DNA of 64,000 nt from Paenirhodobacter populi. Its GTDB lineage: Bacteria > Pseudomonadota > Alphaproteobacteria > Rhodobacterales > Rhodobacteraceae. The stretch spans positions 62,001 through 126,000 of the forward strand of contig NZ_SAUZ01000015.1 of the NCBI RefSeq assembly GCF_004022215.1, read 5' to 3'. This document shows positions 9,451-17,969 of this stretch, one piece after another. Both the position numbers and the translations under genes were made by a program. The first letter of the stretch is position 1, and every line of letters begins with the position of its first letter. The notes under the pieces are model-generated. The model had not been told where the DNA came from. It worked only from the letters and a program-made list of their open reading frames with translations, and did not search any database.

Positions 9451-10220
9451 CTTCCGCCTTCACGAAGACCCGCCCCATCGTCGCATTGCTGCTCGCCGGG
9501 GCATGCGTGGTACCACCCATCGTCGCCACGGTTCTCGTCCCGACACCCGCCCAGGCCTGGCGCATCGTCTACGACCCCTCGAACTACGCGCAGAACGTGC
9601 TGACCGCCGCCCGGACGCTCGAGCAGATCAACAACCAGATCCGCTCGCTGCAGAACGAGGCGCAGATGCTGATCAATCAGGCGCAGAACCTGGCAAGCCT
9701 GCCTTATTCCGCGCTCCAGACCCTGCAGGCCAATGTGGCACAGACCCAGGCGCTGTTGGCTCAAGCCCAGAACCTCGCCTTCGAGGTCGGCCAGATCGAT
9801 CAGGCCTTCCAGAGCGAATATGGCGCGGTTTCCCTCTCAGTATCCGAGGCGCAGATCGTGGCCGATGCCCGCTCCCGCTGGGAAAATACCGTAAGTGGGT
9901 TGCAGGATGCGCTGAAGGTGCAGGCCGGTGTCGTCGGCAATATCGACAGCAACCGTGCCGAGATGGCGGCCCTGGTCGGGGAAAGTCAGGGCGCGGAAGG
10001 CGCGTTGCAGGCCACCCAGGCCGGGAACCAGTTGCTCGCCCTGCAATCGCAGCAGCTTTCCGACCTGATCGCGGTGATCTCCGCCAATGGCAGGGCCGAG
10101 GCGCTGAGCGAGGCCGAACGCGCCACGGCGGCCGAGCAGGGCCGGGTCCAGCGCGAGCGCTTCCTCACCCCGGGCACGGGCTACCAGCCCGGCAATGCCC
10201 GCATGTTCAACGGCAACTGA
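9447..10220 (+). CDS. trbJ: T4SS protein TrbJ (VirB5-like)
   Basis: This 257-residue secreted protein has a signal peptide with cleavage expected after PAQA at residue 37. The mature part starts WRIVYDPSNYAQN, a signature of TrbJ, and then is almost entirely helical and rich in Gln, Ala and Asn, consistent with a coiled-coil VirB5-type pilus-tip or adhesion protein. The start overlaps the trbE stop (ATGA). The position between trbE and trbK is canonical. Confidence 0.92.
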   Translation: MTSAFTKTRPIVALLLAGACVVPPIVATVLVPTPAQAWRIVYDPSNYAQNVLTAARTLEQINNQIRSLQNEAQMLINQAQNLASLPYSALQTLQANVAQTQALLAQAQNLAFEVGQIDQAFQSEYGAVSLSVSEAQIVADARSRWENTVSGLQDALKVQAGVVGNIDSNRAEMAALVGESQGAEGALQATQAGNQLLALQSQQLSDLIAVISANGRAEALSEAERATAAEQGRVQRERFLTPGTGYQPGNARMFNGN

Positions 10221-10261
10221 CGCAGCGGGCGCGCTCCGCGCCGTCGGGAAAGGAGAACGTC

Positions 10262-10573
10262 ATGGAAGGCAAGACCGGCGCCCGGATCGTGGCGATCATG
10301 CTGGCGGCAGTGGCGCTGACCGCTGCCCTCGTGTCGCTGAACCGGGAGGAAAAACCGGCGCCGGTCGCCATCGTGCCGGAGGCTCAGGCCCCGGCTGATC
10401 CGCTGCGCCAAGATCTGCGCCGCTGCCAGCAGTTGGGCAATGCGGCGCTGGAGGATGACAGCTGCCGCGCCGCATGGGCGCGGAGCCGCGACCGCTTTCT
10501 GGGCCGGGAACCTGCGGGTGCCGCAATGCCCGCCGCTCCCGAAGCGCCGAGCCGCTCATCAGAAGGACGCTGA
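10262..10573 (+). CDS. trbK: TrbK-alt, putative entry-exclusion protein
   Basis: This 103-residue protein has an N-terminal hydrophobic segment (residues 8-25) that may be a signal anchor. It carries the conserved TrbK-alt core RRCQQLGNAALEDDSCRAAWARSRDRF with its two cysteines about 17 residues apart, then a Pro/Ala tail. TrbK in RP4 is a lipoprotein that blocks redundant mating; the alphaproteobacterial alternative form occupies the same slot between trbJ and trbL and is assigned this role by position. The GGAGAA site before the ATG fixes the start. Confidence 0.85.
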   Translation: MEGKTGARIVAIMLAAVALTAALVSLNREEKPAPVAIVPEAQAPADPLRQDLRRCQQLGNAALEDDSCRAAWARSRDRFLGREPAGAAMPAAPEAPSRSSEGR

Positions 10574-10576
10574 GAT

Positions 10577-11899
10577 ATGGGCGGCACCGGCGTCATCGAC
10601 AGCTTTCTCGGCATCTTCACCTCCTACATCGACTCCGGCTTTGGCCTGCTCGGCGGCGAGGTCGCCTTCATCGCCTCGACCCTGATCGTGATCGATGTGA
10701 CGCTGGCTGCGCTCTTCTGGTCCTGGGGTGCGGATGACGACATCCTCGCCCGGCTGGTGAAGAAGACCCTCTTTGTCGGCGTCTTCGCTTACCTGATCGG
10801 CAACTGGAACAGCCTCGCGCAGATCGTCTTCGACAGTTTCGCGGGCCTTGGGCTGATGGCTTCCGGTACCGGCTTCTCGACCGCCGATCTCCTGCGTCCC
10901 GGCCGCGTGGCGCAGACCGGCCTCGATGCCGGACGGCCGCTGCTGGAATCGATCTCCGATCTGATGGGCTTCGTCTCCTTCTTCGAGAACTTCATCCAGA
11001 TCGCCTGCCTGCTCTTCGCCTGGGTGCTGGTGCTGCTCGCCTTCTTCATCCTCGCCGTGCAGCTCTTCGTCACCCTGATCGAGTTCAAGCTCACCACTCT
11101 GGCGGGCTTCGTCCTCATCCCCTTCGGCCTTTTCGGCAAGACCGCATTCATGGCCGAGCGGGTGCTGGGCAATGTGGTGTCGTCGGGGATCAAGGTGCTG
11201 GTCCTCGCCGTCATCATCGGCATCGGTTCGACCCTCTTCGGGCAGTTCACTGCGGGCTTCGGTGGTGTAGCCCCCACCGTCGACGATGCCATGGCGATTG
11301 TTCTCGCGGCACTTTCGCTCCTCGGTCTCGGCATCTTCGGCCCCGGCATCGCCTCGGGCCTTGTCTCCGGCGGGCCGCAGCTTGGCGCGGGCGCTGCCGT
11401 CGGAACCGGCCTTGCCGGAGCCGCCACGCTGATCGCGACCGGCGGCGGCGCCATGATGGCGGCAAAGGGCGGTGCGGCGGCCGTTCGTGGTGGCGCCGCC
11501 ACGGCAGGCGCGGCCTCTGCCGCCTATAGGCTGAACTCGGCAGGCCAGTCCGGCGCGGCCGGTATGGCTGCCGGCGCGGCCGGGATCGGCAAGGCCGCTG
11601 GCGGTGCCGCTCTCTCTCCGCTGCGCCGCGCGGCCGCCAGCATTACGGCCAGCCATGCTTCCGGCGTGAAGGCCGGGTTCACCGGCACTGGTGGTACCAC
11701 CACTCAAGGCACGGTCGGTGCTGGCACCAGCGGTGCAGGGCCGTCCGGCGGTGGGACCTCCGTCCCCGGGTGGGCGCAGCGCCTGTCGCATGGTTCCGCC
11801 ATCACCCGCTCCGCCGGCATGGCCGCCCATACCATCCGCGCCGGGGACAGCCGGGGCGGCGGAGCTTCCGTTTCTCTTTCCGAAAGCGATCACAGATGA
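10577..11899 (+). CDS. trbL: polytopic T4SS protein TrbL (VirB6-like)
   Basis: This 440-residue protein has about six membrane helices between residues 15 and 270, including a phenylalanine/leucine-rich helix in the segment after FFENFIQIACL. The tail beyond residue 275 is a long Gly/Ala/Thr/Ser-rich low-complexity region, as in other TrbL proteins. It should form the inner-membrane part of the DNA pathway. The stop overlaps the trbF start (ATGA). A 444-residue open frame on the complementary strand is a GC-bias shadow. Confidence 0.93.
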   Translation: MGGTGVIDSFLGIFTSYIDSGFGLLGGEVAFIASTLIVIDVTLAALFWSWGADDDILARLVKKTLFVGVFAYLIGNWNSLAQIVFDSFAGLGLMASGTGFSTADLLRPGRVAQTGLDAGRPLLESISDLMGFVSFFENFIQIACLLFAWVLVLLAFFILAVQLFVTLIEFKLTTLAGFVLIPFGLFGKTAFMAERVLGNVVSSGIKVLVLAVIIGIGSTLFGQFTAGFGGVAPTVDDAMAIVLAALSLLGLGIFGPGIASGLVSGGPQLGAGAAVGTGLAGAATLIATGGGAMMAAKGGAAAVRGGAATAGAASAAYRLNSAGQSGAAGMAAGAAGIGKAAGGAALSPLRRAAASITASHASGVKAGFTGTGGTTTQGTVGAGTSGAGPSGGGTSVPGWAQRLSHGSAITRSAGMAAHTIRAGDSRGGGASVSLSESDHR

Positions 11900-12585
11900 G
11901 CATCTTCAGACGGGCTGCCCCCCATTACGGCAAGACACCCGCCCCCGAGACCCCGTATCAGAAGGCGGCCCAGGTCTGGGACGAGCGTATCGGCTCCGCC
12001 CGGGTGCAGGCGAAGAACTGGCGGCTGATGGCCTTCGGCGCGCTGATCCTCTCGGCCGGATTCGCCGCGGCGCTGGTCTGGCAATCGGCGCGCGGCACCG
12101 TGGTGCCATGGGTGGTGCAGGTCGATGATCTCGGCCAGGCGCAAACCGTCGCCCCGGCCGTGGCCGATTATCGCCCCTCCGATCCGCAGATCGCCTGGCA
12201 TCTCGGCCGCTTCATCGAACAGGTCCGCGCCATTCCGGCCGATCCGATCATCGTTCGTCAGAACTGGCTCAGGGCTTATGACTGGACCACGGATCGCGGG
12301 GCGTCGGCGCTGAACGATCATGCCCGTGAGAACGATCCCTTCGCGAAGGTCGGACGCCAGCAGATTGCGGTAGAGGTCTCCTCGGTCATCCGCGCCTCGC
12401 CGGACAGCTTCCGGGTGGCCTGGACCGAGAGGCATTACGAGAGCGGGCAACTGGGCGCCACCGAGCGCTGGACCGCGATCCTGACCATCGTGATCCGCAC
12501 GCCGCGCGATGCCGAACGGCTGCGCGCCAATCCGCTGGGGATCTACGTCAACGCCATCAGCTGGTCGCGGGAGATGAGCCAATGA
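11896..12585 (+). CDS. trbF: T4SS protein TrbF (VirB8-like)
   Basis: This 229-residue bitopic inner-membrane protein has a short cytosolic N-terminus (including ETPYQKAAQVWDERIGSARV), one membrane helix near residues 40-60, and a periplasmic NTF2-like domain. The start chosen overlaps the trbL stop; longer upstream frames would cut into trbL and are not needed. VirB8/TrbF scaffolds the periplasmic core with TrbG and TrbI, which follow directly. Confidence 0.93.
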   Translation: MSIFRRAAPHYGKTPAPETPYQKAAQVWDERIGSARVQAKNWRLMAFGALILSAGFAAALVWQSARGTVVPWVVQVDDLGQAQTVAPAVADYRPSDPQIAWHLGRFIEQVRAIPADPIIVRQNWLRAYDWTTDRGASALNDHARENDPFAKVGRQQIAVEVSSVIRASPDSFRVAWTERHYESGQLGATERWTAILTIVIRTPRDAERLRANPLGIYVNAISWSREMSQ

Positions 12586-13634
12586 CCACCGCCCCTCTTG
12601 CAGAGAACCGTCGTTTCCCCCAACGCCCAGTCTCTCTTTCCCTCACGGCCCTGCTGATCGGCACTGCGCTGATCTCTGGCTGCGCAAGGAAGGCAGTGCC
12701 GGAGTTCGGCTATGATGCCGATGTTCCGGCGCTGCCGGCGGTGCAGGCCGGTGCGGCAGAGACCACGCCAAAGCCCCTGCATACCCCGCCGGGCTGGACC
12801 GTCGCGCGTGGCGGGGCTGCCGCAGCCGATGCGACCACCCGGGTCGGCAATGCCAATGCCGCCGCACGGGTCGAGCCGCGCCGCGACGGCTATTACAACG
12901 CCATCCAGATCTACCCCTTCTCGGAAGGGGCGCTCTATCAGGTCTATGCCGCACCGGGTCAGATCACCGATATCGCGCTGGAACCGGGCGAGAGTCTGAC
13001 GGGGGCCGGTCCCATTGCCGCAGGTGACACCGCGCGCTGGATCATCGGCGATAGCGAAAGCGGCAGCGGCGCTGCGGCCCGGGTCCATATCCTCGTGAAG
13101 CCGACCCGTCCCGATATCGCGACCAATCTCGTGGTCACCACCGACCGGCGCAGCTATCTGATCGAACTCAGGGCGCAGGAAGCGCTCTACATGCCCGCCG
13201 TTGCCTGGTCCTATCCGGCCCAGCCGGGAAGCAGGCGGCAGGCGACGCCCGCCGCGCCGGTGATCCCCGCGGAATCCGCCCGCAACCACCGCTACGGCTT
13301 GCAGATCGAGGGCGCCAGCCCGCCCTGGCGGCCGGTCTCTGTCTTCGACGATGGCCGCCGGGTCTATGTCGTCTTTCCGCGCGGCATCGTGCAGGGCGAG
13401 ATGCCGCCGATCTTCGTCCTCGGCCCCGACGGCGAGCCGCAGATCGTCAATACCCGGGTGCATCGCAATATCCTGATCGTCGACCGGCTCTTCGGCGCGG
13501 CCGAACTCCGCCTCGGCAGCGGCAGACGCCAGCAGGTGGTGCGGATCCTGCGCGTCGAGCCGAAAGAGACCGCAGCCGGGACAGCGGCAGGAACCCTGCC
13601 GGAGGCCCCGGCCAGCGGGAAGGTTCCGTCATGA
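12582..13634 (+). CDS. trbG: T4SS outer-core protein TrbG (VirB9-like)
   Basis: This 350-residue protein has an N-terminal signal and a lipobox-like LISGC with the cysteine at residue 34, so it may be lipidated. The VirB9/TrbG domain fills the C-terminal two thirds, including NLVVTTDRRSYLIEL and the final VVRILRVEPKE. It forms the outer-membrane core ring with TrbI. It overlaps trbF and trbI by four bases on each side. Confidence 0.93.
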   Translation: MTTAPLAENRRFPQRPVSLSLTALLIGTALISGCARKAVPEFGYDADVPALPAVQAGAAETTPKPLHTPPGWTVARGGAAAADATTRVGNANAAARVEPRRDGYYNAIQIYPFSEGALYQVYAAPGQITDIALEPGESLTGAGPIAAGDTARWIIGDSESGSGAAARVHILVKPTRPDIATNLVVTTDRRSYLIELRAQEALYMPAVAWSYPAQPGSRRQATPAAPVIPAESARNHRYGLQIEGASPPWRPVSVFDDGRRVYVVFPRGIVQGEMPPIFVLGPDGEPQIVNTRVHRNILIVDRLFGAAELRLGSGRRQQVVRILRVEPKETAAGTAAGTLPEAPASGKVPS

Positions 13635-14773
13635 GCGGCGGCAAACCGGCATCCGACACCGCCTCGCCGATGCGGCTGCGCGCCGAGCCAGCCCGTATCA
13701 CCCGTCTTTCCCGGCGCATGCTGGCGGGCACCGCCGCCATTGCGCTGGTCATGATCGGGGGCGCGCTGATCTATGCGCTGCAGACCCGTCAGGCCGGGGA
13801 AGGCGGCGAGGAACTCTATTCCATCGACAACCGCGCCACCGCCGATGGTCTGGCGGCCCTGCCGCGCGACTATGCCGGCCCGATCCTCGGCCCGCCGCTG
13901 CCCGGCGATCTGGGCGGGCCAATCCTCGATGCGCAAAACCGCGGCCAGCCTGTCGTCCCGCCCATGATCGCGGCACCGGCTGCGGCCGATCCCGACGAGG
14001 AACGGCGCCGCGCCGAGGAAGAGGCCGCGCGGCTGAGCCGGGTGTTTTTCCCCGCCACATCCGGCACCGGCGCTGCGGCGGACGCTGCCTCTCCGGGCTT
14101 TGCCGGGCTCGACCTCTTGGGGGCAACAGGGTCGCAGGATCCGCAGACCGCGTTCCTGAACGGGCCGGTGGACCGGCAGCCCGTGGCGGTCGACCGCATC
14201 GCTGCGCCATCATCGCCCTGGATCCTGCAGGCCGGATCGGTAATTCCGGCGGCGCTGATCACCGGCATCCGTTCCGATCTGCCGGGCCAGATCACCGCCC
14301 AGGTCACCGAGCCCGTCTATGACAGCCCGACCGGATCCCTGCTGCTGATCCCGCAGGGCACCCGGATCATCGGCGAATACGATTCCGGCGTCGGCACCGG
14401 CCAGCGCCGGGTGCTGCTGGTCTGGAACCGGCTGATCTTCCCCGATGGCTCCTCGCTGGTGCTGGAGCGTCTGCCCGGCGCCGATGCCGCCGGCTATGCC
14501 GGGCTGGAGGATGCCGTCGATTATCACTGGGGCGAGGTCTTCAAGGCCGCCGGCCTCGCGACCCTGCTGGCGATCGGCACTGAACTCGCCAGTGACGACG
14601 AGGACCGGCTTGTCCGCGCCATCCGCGACGGTGCGCAGGACACTGTCAATCAGGTCGGCCAGCAGATTGTGCAGCGCCAGATGCAGGTCGCGCCCACGTT
14701 GACCATTCGACCGGGGTTCCCCGTCAGGGTGATCGTTACGAGAGATCTGGTGTTCCAGAGAGAAGGAGGCTGA
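13631..14773 (+). CDS. trbI: T4SS core protein TrbI (VirB10-like)
   Basis: This 380-residue protein has a cytosolic N-terminus, one membrane helix at about residues 35-53, a proline-rich periplasmic stretch, and the conserved VirB10 C-terminal beta-barrel domain (ALITGIRSDLPGQITAQVTE; LLLIPQGTRIIGEYDSGV). It spans the envelope and senses ATPase energy in VirB10 homologues. It closes the trb run; DUF2274 follows two bases later. Confidence 0.95.
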   Translation: MSGGKPASDTASPMRLRAEPARITRLSRRMLAGTAAIALVMIGGALIYALQTRQAGEGGEELYSIDNRATADGLAALPRDYAGPILGPPLPGDLGGPILDAQNRGQPVVPPMIAAPAAADPDEERRRAEEEAARLSRVFFPATSGTGAAADAASPGFAGLDLLGATGSQDPQTAFLNGPVDRQPVAVDRIAAPSSPWILQAGSVIPAALITGIRSDLPGQITAQVTEPVYDSPTGSLLLIPQGTRIIGEYDSGVGTGQRRVLLVWNRLIFPDGSSLVLERLPGADAAGYAGLEDAVDYHWGEVFKAAGLATLLAIGTELASDDEDRLVRAIRDGAQDTVNQVGQQIVQRQMQVAPTLTIRPGFPVRVIVTRDLVFQREGG

Positions 14774-14775
14774 AC

Positions 14776-15000
14776 ATGGTAAAGCTGAAGCTCAGGCCGC
14801 TGCCCGACGACAAACCTGTGAAGCTGACGGTGGAACTGCCCGCCAGCCTGCACAGGGACATGATCCTCTACGGCGAACTGCTCGGCCGGGCGGGAGGGCA
14901 GGGGGCCGTCGAACCCGTCCGCCTGATCGTGCCTATCCTCGAGCGATTCATTGCAACGGATCGAGGGTTCGCAAAGGCGCGGAAAGGCGACGGGAAGTGA
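14776..15000 (+). CDS. DUF2274 domain protein, last gene of the trb operon
   Basis: This 74-residue protein has the DUF2274 pattern: KLKLRPLPDDKPVKLTVELP, ASLHRDMILYGELL, and a closing helix RLIVPILERFIATDR. The strand-helix-helix layout resembles a ribbon-helix-helix DNA-binding protein, which would make it a small regulator; this is inference. It almost always ends trb operons of this type, so it marks the right end of the conjugation operon here. Confidence 0.85.
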   Translation: MVKLKLRPLPDDKPVKLTVELPASLHRDMILYGELLGRAGGQGAVEPVRLIVPILERFIATDRGFAKARKGDGK

Positions 15001-15042
15001 GCGCGTTGTCCTGATGAGTGCGGGTGGAGCATCAGGCGAGTT

Positions 15043-15115
15043 CGTCCGAAAAATGTATGCATATTTCGGACGCGAGGATTGCCGACTGTCCGAAATTATG
15101 CTACATATTTCGGAC
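15043..15115. promoter_or_regulatory. two AbiE operator inverted repeats
   Basis: Two perfect dyads precede abiEi. CGTCCGAAA/TTTCGGACG lies at 15043-15072 with a 12-base centre, and GTCCGAAAT/ATTTCGGAC at 15088-15115 with a 10-base centre. Their centres are 44 bases apart, about four helical turns, so two dimers would sit on one DNA face. AbiEi antitoxins of the known family repress their own promoter by binding paired inverted repeats, and these fit. The second copy ends one base before the ATG. Confidence 0.75.
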
Positions 15116-15769
15116 ATGATAGAGTCAGCATCAGATCTGAAGAGCGCCGTTCTAGCGCGAATTGGGGCAGGGGCCTCCAGCGCCGTCTGGACGCCTCGGG
15201 ATTTCCTCGACCTCGGGGCGCGGGATGCGGTGGACAAGACGCTGCAACGCCTGACCGGCACAGGAACCCTGCGGCGGATCGATCGCGGACTCTATGACAG
15301 GCCATCCTTCAACACGCTGACGCAGAAGGCCAATCCCCCCGATCCGCGCAGCGTGATCGATGCCATCTCCCGGCGTGATCAGATCCGTGTGCTGGTCGAT
15401 GGCATGACAGCCGCCAATGATCTTGGTTTCACCAATGCGGTGCCAGCGAAAGTGGTCGTGCACGCTGATACGCGGCTGAAATCGGTCTCGCTGGGTCAGT
15501 TGGAGATCGTCTTCAAACCGACTGCGGCGAGCAAGCTCTATTGGGCAGGCCGCCCGGCCATGCGTGTCGTTCAGGCGCTTCACTGGCTGCGCGATACTTT
15601 GGGGAAGGGTGATGGTGACGAGCTACTCGCCCGGCGTTTGGACATGATCCTTCATGACCCGAAGGACGGCCCGGCACTGCGGCAGGATCTGTCAGAGGGT
15701 CTGGCGTCGCTCCCCGCATGGATGCAGAACCTGCTGCGACCAATGCTCAAAGAACAGGCCGCCTCATGA
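15116..15769 (+). CDS. abiEi: AbiEi-type antitoxin and autorepressor (type IV TA)
   Basis: This 217-residue protein has an N-terminal winged helix: residues 1-60 contain VWTPRDFLDLGARDAVDKTL and RRIDRGLYDRP, the usual AbiEi DNA-binding segment. The C-terminal antitoxin domain follows. The ATG at 15116 lies directly after the second operator dyad; longer frames upstream would run through the operators and are rejected. It overlaps abiEii by four bases. In this family the antitoxin does not bind the toxin but counteracts it and autoregulates the operon. A type IV TA pair beside a conjugation operon probably stabilizes the element or aborts phage infection. Confidence 0.88.
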   Translation: MIESASDLKSAVLARIGAGASSAVWTPRDFLDLGARDAVDKTLQRLTGTGTLRRIDRGLYDRPSFNTLTQKANPPDPRSVIDAISRRDQIRVLVDGMTAANDLGFTNAVPAKVVVHADTRLKSVSLGQLEIVFKPTAASKLYWAGRPAMRVVQALHWLRDTLGKGDGDELLARRLDMILHDPKDGPALRQDLSEGLASLPAWMQNLLRPMLKEQAAS

Positions 15770-16851
15770 TGAATCCCGCATACGATCAGATTCTTGCGGC
15801 CGACGCACAAACGAAGGCGGGCGTCTTCACGACGACGGCGCAGCGTCTCGGAACCACGCCGCAGAATGTCGAGAAGGACTTCTGGGTCTGCTGGACGCTG
15901 GACGCGCTGTTCAACGGTCTGAAAGACAGGCCACGCCTGCTGTTCAAGGGTGGCACGTCGCTGTCCAAAGGCTTTGGCCTGATCAGGCGCTTCTCGGAGG
16001 ACATCGACGTCACCGTGTTTCGGGACGATCTTGGAGAAGCGGCATCAATCGAAGAGTTGCAGGCGCTCAGCGGCAAGAAGCGCGGTGCGGCGCTGGATGC
16101 AATCAAGGCTGCGTGTGAGGTTTATATCAACGGGCCATGCCTGGCGGGTCTGTCCGAGATCGTTGATGAGGTCGCGAAGAGGAACAGGCTGAGCTCCGGG
16201 CAGTTCCGGGTCGAAGCTGATCCACATGACAGTCAGGCACTCTACCTGCGCTATCCATCGGCAACCCCAGAGGACGCCTACATCGCAAAGGCCGTCAAGA
16301 TCGAATCCGGGGCGAAATCCGCCCTCGATCCCAATTCGACGCGCATCATCCGACCCTACCTTGAAGCCGATGTCCCTGGCATCGACCTCGGTGTTACCGA
16401 CGTCACAACGGTCGATGCGGAGAGGACGTTTTGGGACAAGATCGTCATTTTGCACGGGCTCCGGCGCTGGTTCGACAACCGGGGTGAACTCAGAGGGGAC
16501 GGACAACGGGTTTCACGGCACTATTACGATGTGTGCCAGCTTATGGCGTCAGATGCCGGGAAGAGCGCGCTGAAAGACCGTAGGTTGGCCGAAGATTGTG
16601 TCGCGCATGCCAGAATGTTCTTCAACCGCCCGGCCTTCGACCTGGCGATCGCCGCGCCGCCGACATTCTCCATTCATCCCGAGGGGAAGATGCTCGATGA
16701 TCTCCGGCGCGACTACCGTGCCATGGCGGGCATGATCTTTGGCGAGGCGTCTGCCTTTGAAGCGATCATGGATGGTATTTCCGAACTCGAAGTGGCGCTG
16801 AACTCTGCAGATGAGGAACCGGAGGTTGGAGGCAAAAGGGGAGATGCCTGA
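15766..16851 (+). CDS. abiEii: AbiEii nucleotidyltransferase toxin
   Basis: This protein has about 361 residues from the ATG that overlaps the antitoxin stop; a second ATG follows directly. The catalytic nucleotidyltransferase motif is intact: KGGTSLSKGFGLIRRFSEDI near residues 66-85 contains the GGTS-x-K block and the first Asp pair. The third helical half carries DPNSTRIIRPYLEADVPG and ERTFWDKIVILHG, conserved in AbiEii/DUF1814 proteins. Enzymes of this family modify tRNA or other substrates with nucleotides to stop growth. It lies at the edge of the 25.8-kb segment that starts at the repeat at 16941. Confidence 0.9.
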   Translation: MMNPAYDQILAADAQTKAGVFTTTAQRLGTTPQNVEKDFWVCWTLDALFNGLKDRPRLLFKGGTSLSKGFGLIRRFSEDIDVTVFRDDLGEAASIEELQALSGKKRGAALDAIKAACEVYINGPCLAGLSEIVDEVAKRNRLSSGQFRVEADPHDSQALYLRYPSATPEDAYIAKAVKIESGAKSALDPNSTRIIRPYLEADVPGIDLGVTDVTTVDAERTFWDKIVILHGLRRWFDNRGELRGDGQRVSRHYYDVCQLMASDAGKSALKDRRLAEDCVAHARMFFNRPAFDLAIAAPPTFSIHPEGKMLDDLRRDYRAMAGMIFGEASAFEAIMDGISELEVALNSADEEPEVGGKRGDA

Positions 16852-16940
16852 GAAAACACAGGGAATCCGTGAGAGGGGTGGCACAGGACTGATGGTGTCA
16901 GATCGCCGCCCGGATCGAATGTCGGTCTCGTAGGTTGCGC

Positions 16941-16955
16941 GCCCCCGCAACCAAT
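16941..16955 (+). other. left attachment-site core (tRNA-fMet 3'-end sequence)
   Basis: GCCCCCGCAACCAAT here is repeated exactly and in the same orientation at 42756-42770. The first 13 bases match the universal 3' end of initiator tRNA genes (TΨC-arm side, acceptor strand, discriminator A and CCA). No full tRNA surrounds it, so it is a bare core rather than a tRNA gene. With the copy beside the serine recombinase it brackets 25.8 kb and is read as attL or attR of an integrated element. Confidence 0.65.
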
Positions 16956-16998
16956 TCCAACATAAATCACTCGAAATCCAAGTCTGATAAAACGCTTA

Positions 16999-17022
16999 GG
17001 CCGCCTCCAGGCGGCCTTTTGG
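16999..17022 (+). terminator. rho-independent terminator
   Basis: AGGCCGCC, loop TCCA, GGCGGCCT and then a short T-run form a strong hairpin about 150 bases after abiEii. It lies between the attachment core and the convergent fseA-like gene and may stop transcription from both sides. Confidence 0.7.
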
Positions 17023-17076
17023 CGTTTGAGGCAGGCGCAATATCGGTCGTTCCGGCCGCGCCGAAGCTGTGTGCGA

Positions 17077-17860
17077 TCAATGGCTGTGCGTTTTGATGGG
17101 ATAGTGCAGCAGCAGCCGATAACCGCCCTGCATCATCCTGATGCCGTGGGCGACGAGGCGGCGGGCCTTGTTCTTGCGCGGATCAACTTCCCAATCCTCT
17201 TTCGTGCCGCTGAATCCGAGCAGCACTTCCGCGATGGTGCGATGGCTCGCGCCGTGCAGTCGCGCGTCCAGGGCGCGTAACGACAAGATGTGCCATTGGC
17301 GGAGCTGGGCGGGCATGACCCGAAACTCCGGCCCCGGCCGGCGGCCTTCGACAGAGCGCCAGAACCGCCGGGCAGCATGGGATCGCAGTTCGTAGAAGGC
17401 ATCCAAAGGCAAGAACGTGCCGTAGAAGGCCGAAGCGTCGGGAGCGGCGCAGGGCAGCCACAATTGATGCGCAATGCCATCGGCCTGCCAGATGCCGTGG
17501 CAGCCATCAGCCGCGCGGCGCAGGTCGAGGCCCCCGAGATGGGCCAGCTTGATTGTCGGCCCGCTTGCGTCGGTTATATGCGCCACGGGCAACAGTATGA
17601 AGGCGTTTGGATGCACGCGCGGCGACCAGAGTGGCGTTTGTAGATCAGCCACCGTGTCCGGATCGCTTGGGAAACAGCAACCCCCAGCGGCGCACGAACG
17701 ATTCCAGTTGGTTCGCGTCCTGCCTGCGGGCCAGCGCCAGCGTCTGGCAGTCGTGGCGATATTCGTCGTTGCGGCGAAGATATTCCCAAGCGAAACCGGA
17801 GGCGGCAAGCTGCCATATGTAGCCGTAAGGGGCATGGTGCCACCATTCAATATGCAGCAT
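17077..17860 (-). CDS. fseA: FseA-like excision activator made by +1 frameshift (DUF6499 + DUF2285)
   Basis: The gene is split over two frames. Frame 1 starts at the ATG at 17860 and encodes a DUF6499-type domain (GFAWEYLRRNDEYR, then FVRRWGLLF). It would end in a stop at 17645. The +1 frame, open to the TGA at 17077, encodes the DUF2285 domain (LRALDARLHGASHRTIAEVL; RLVAHGIRMMQGGYRLLL). Phe codon 63 is UUU at 17674-17672, followed by CCC. Slippage of tRNA-Phe by one base to UUC continues with P-S-D-P in the DUF2285 frame and gives a 260-residue fusion. FseA of ICEMlSymR7A, which switches on the excisionase gene rdfS, is made by this same +1 UUU-to-UUC shift joining the same two domain types. 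A simple inactivating mutation is the alternative. Confidence 0.75.
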
Positions 17861-17969
17861 GGCGTCGCTTCCTCCATGCCGAGCCTTGATTGGATGAGCG
17901 ACGCGAGGGGGGCGGCACTCCCCATAGGCGGCTAACCATCCGTGCTGAATGCCATCGCCGCCGCATCGC

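Noticed and set aside
10559-11893. 444-residue open frame opposite trbL
   Set aside because: It is low-complexity and has no domain; trbL is clear and coupled on the other strand.
16930-16960. A complete tRNA-fMet gene at the left repeat
   Set aside because: Only the 3' 13 bases match; the bases to the left give no T-arm, anticodon arm or D-arm.
17077-17925. The DUF2285 frame as one 282-residue protein starting at 17925
   Set aside because: Its first 80 residues are out of the coding frame; the DUF6499 domain lies in the other frame, starting at 17860.
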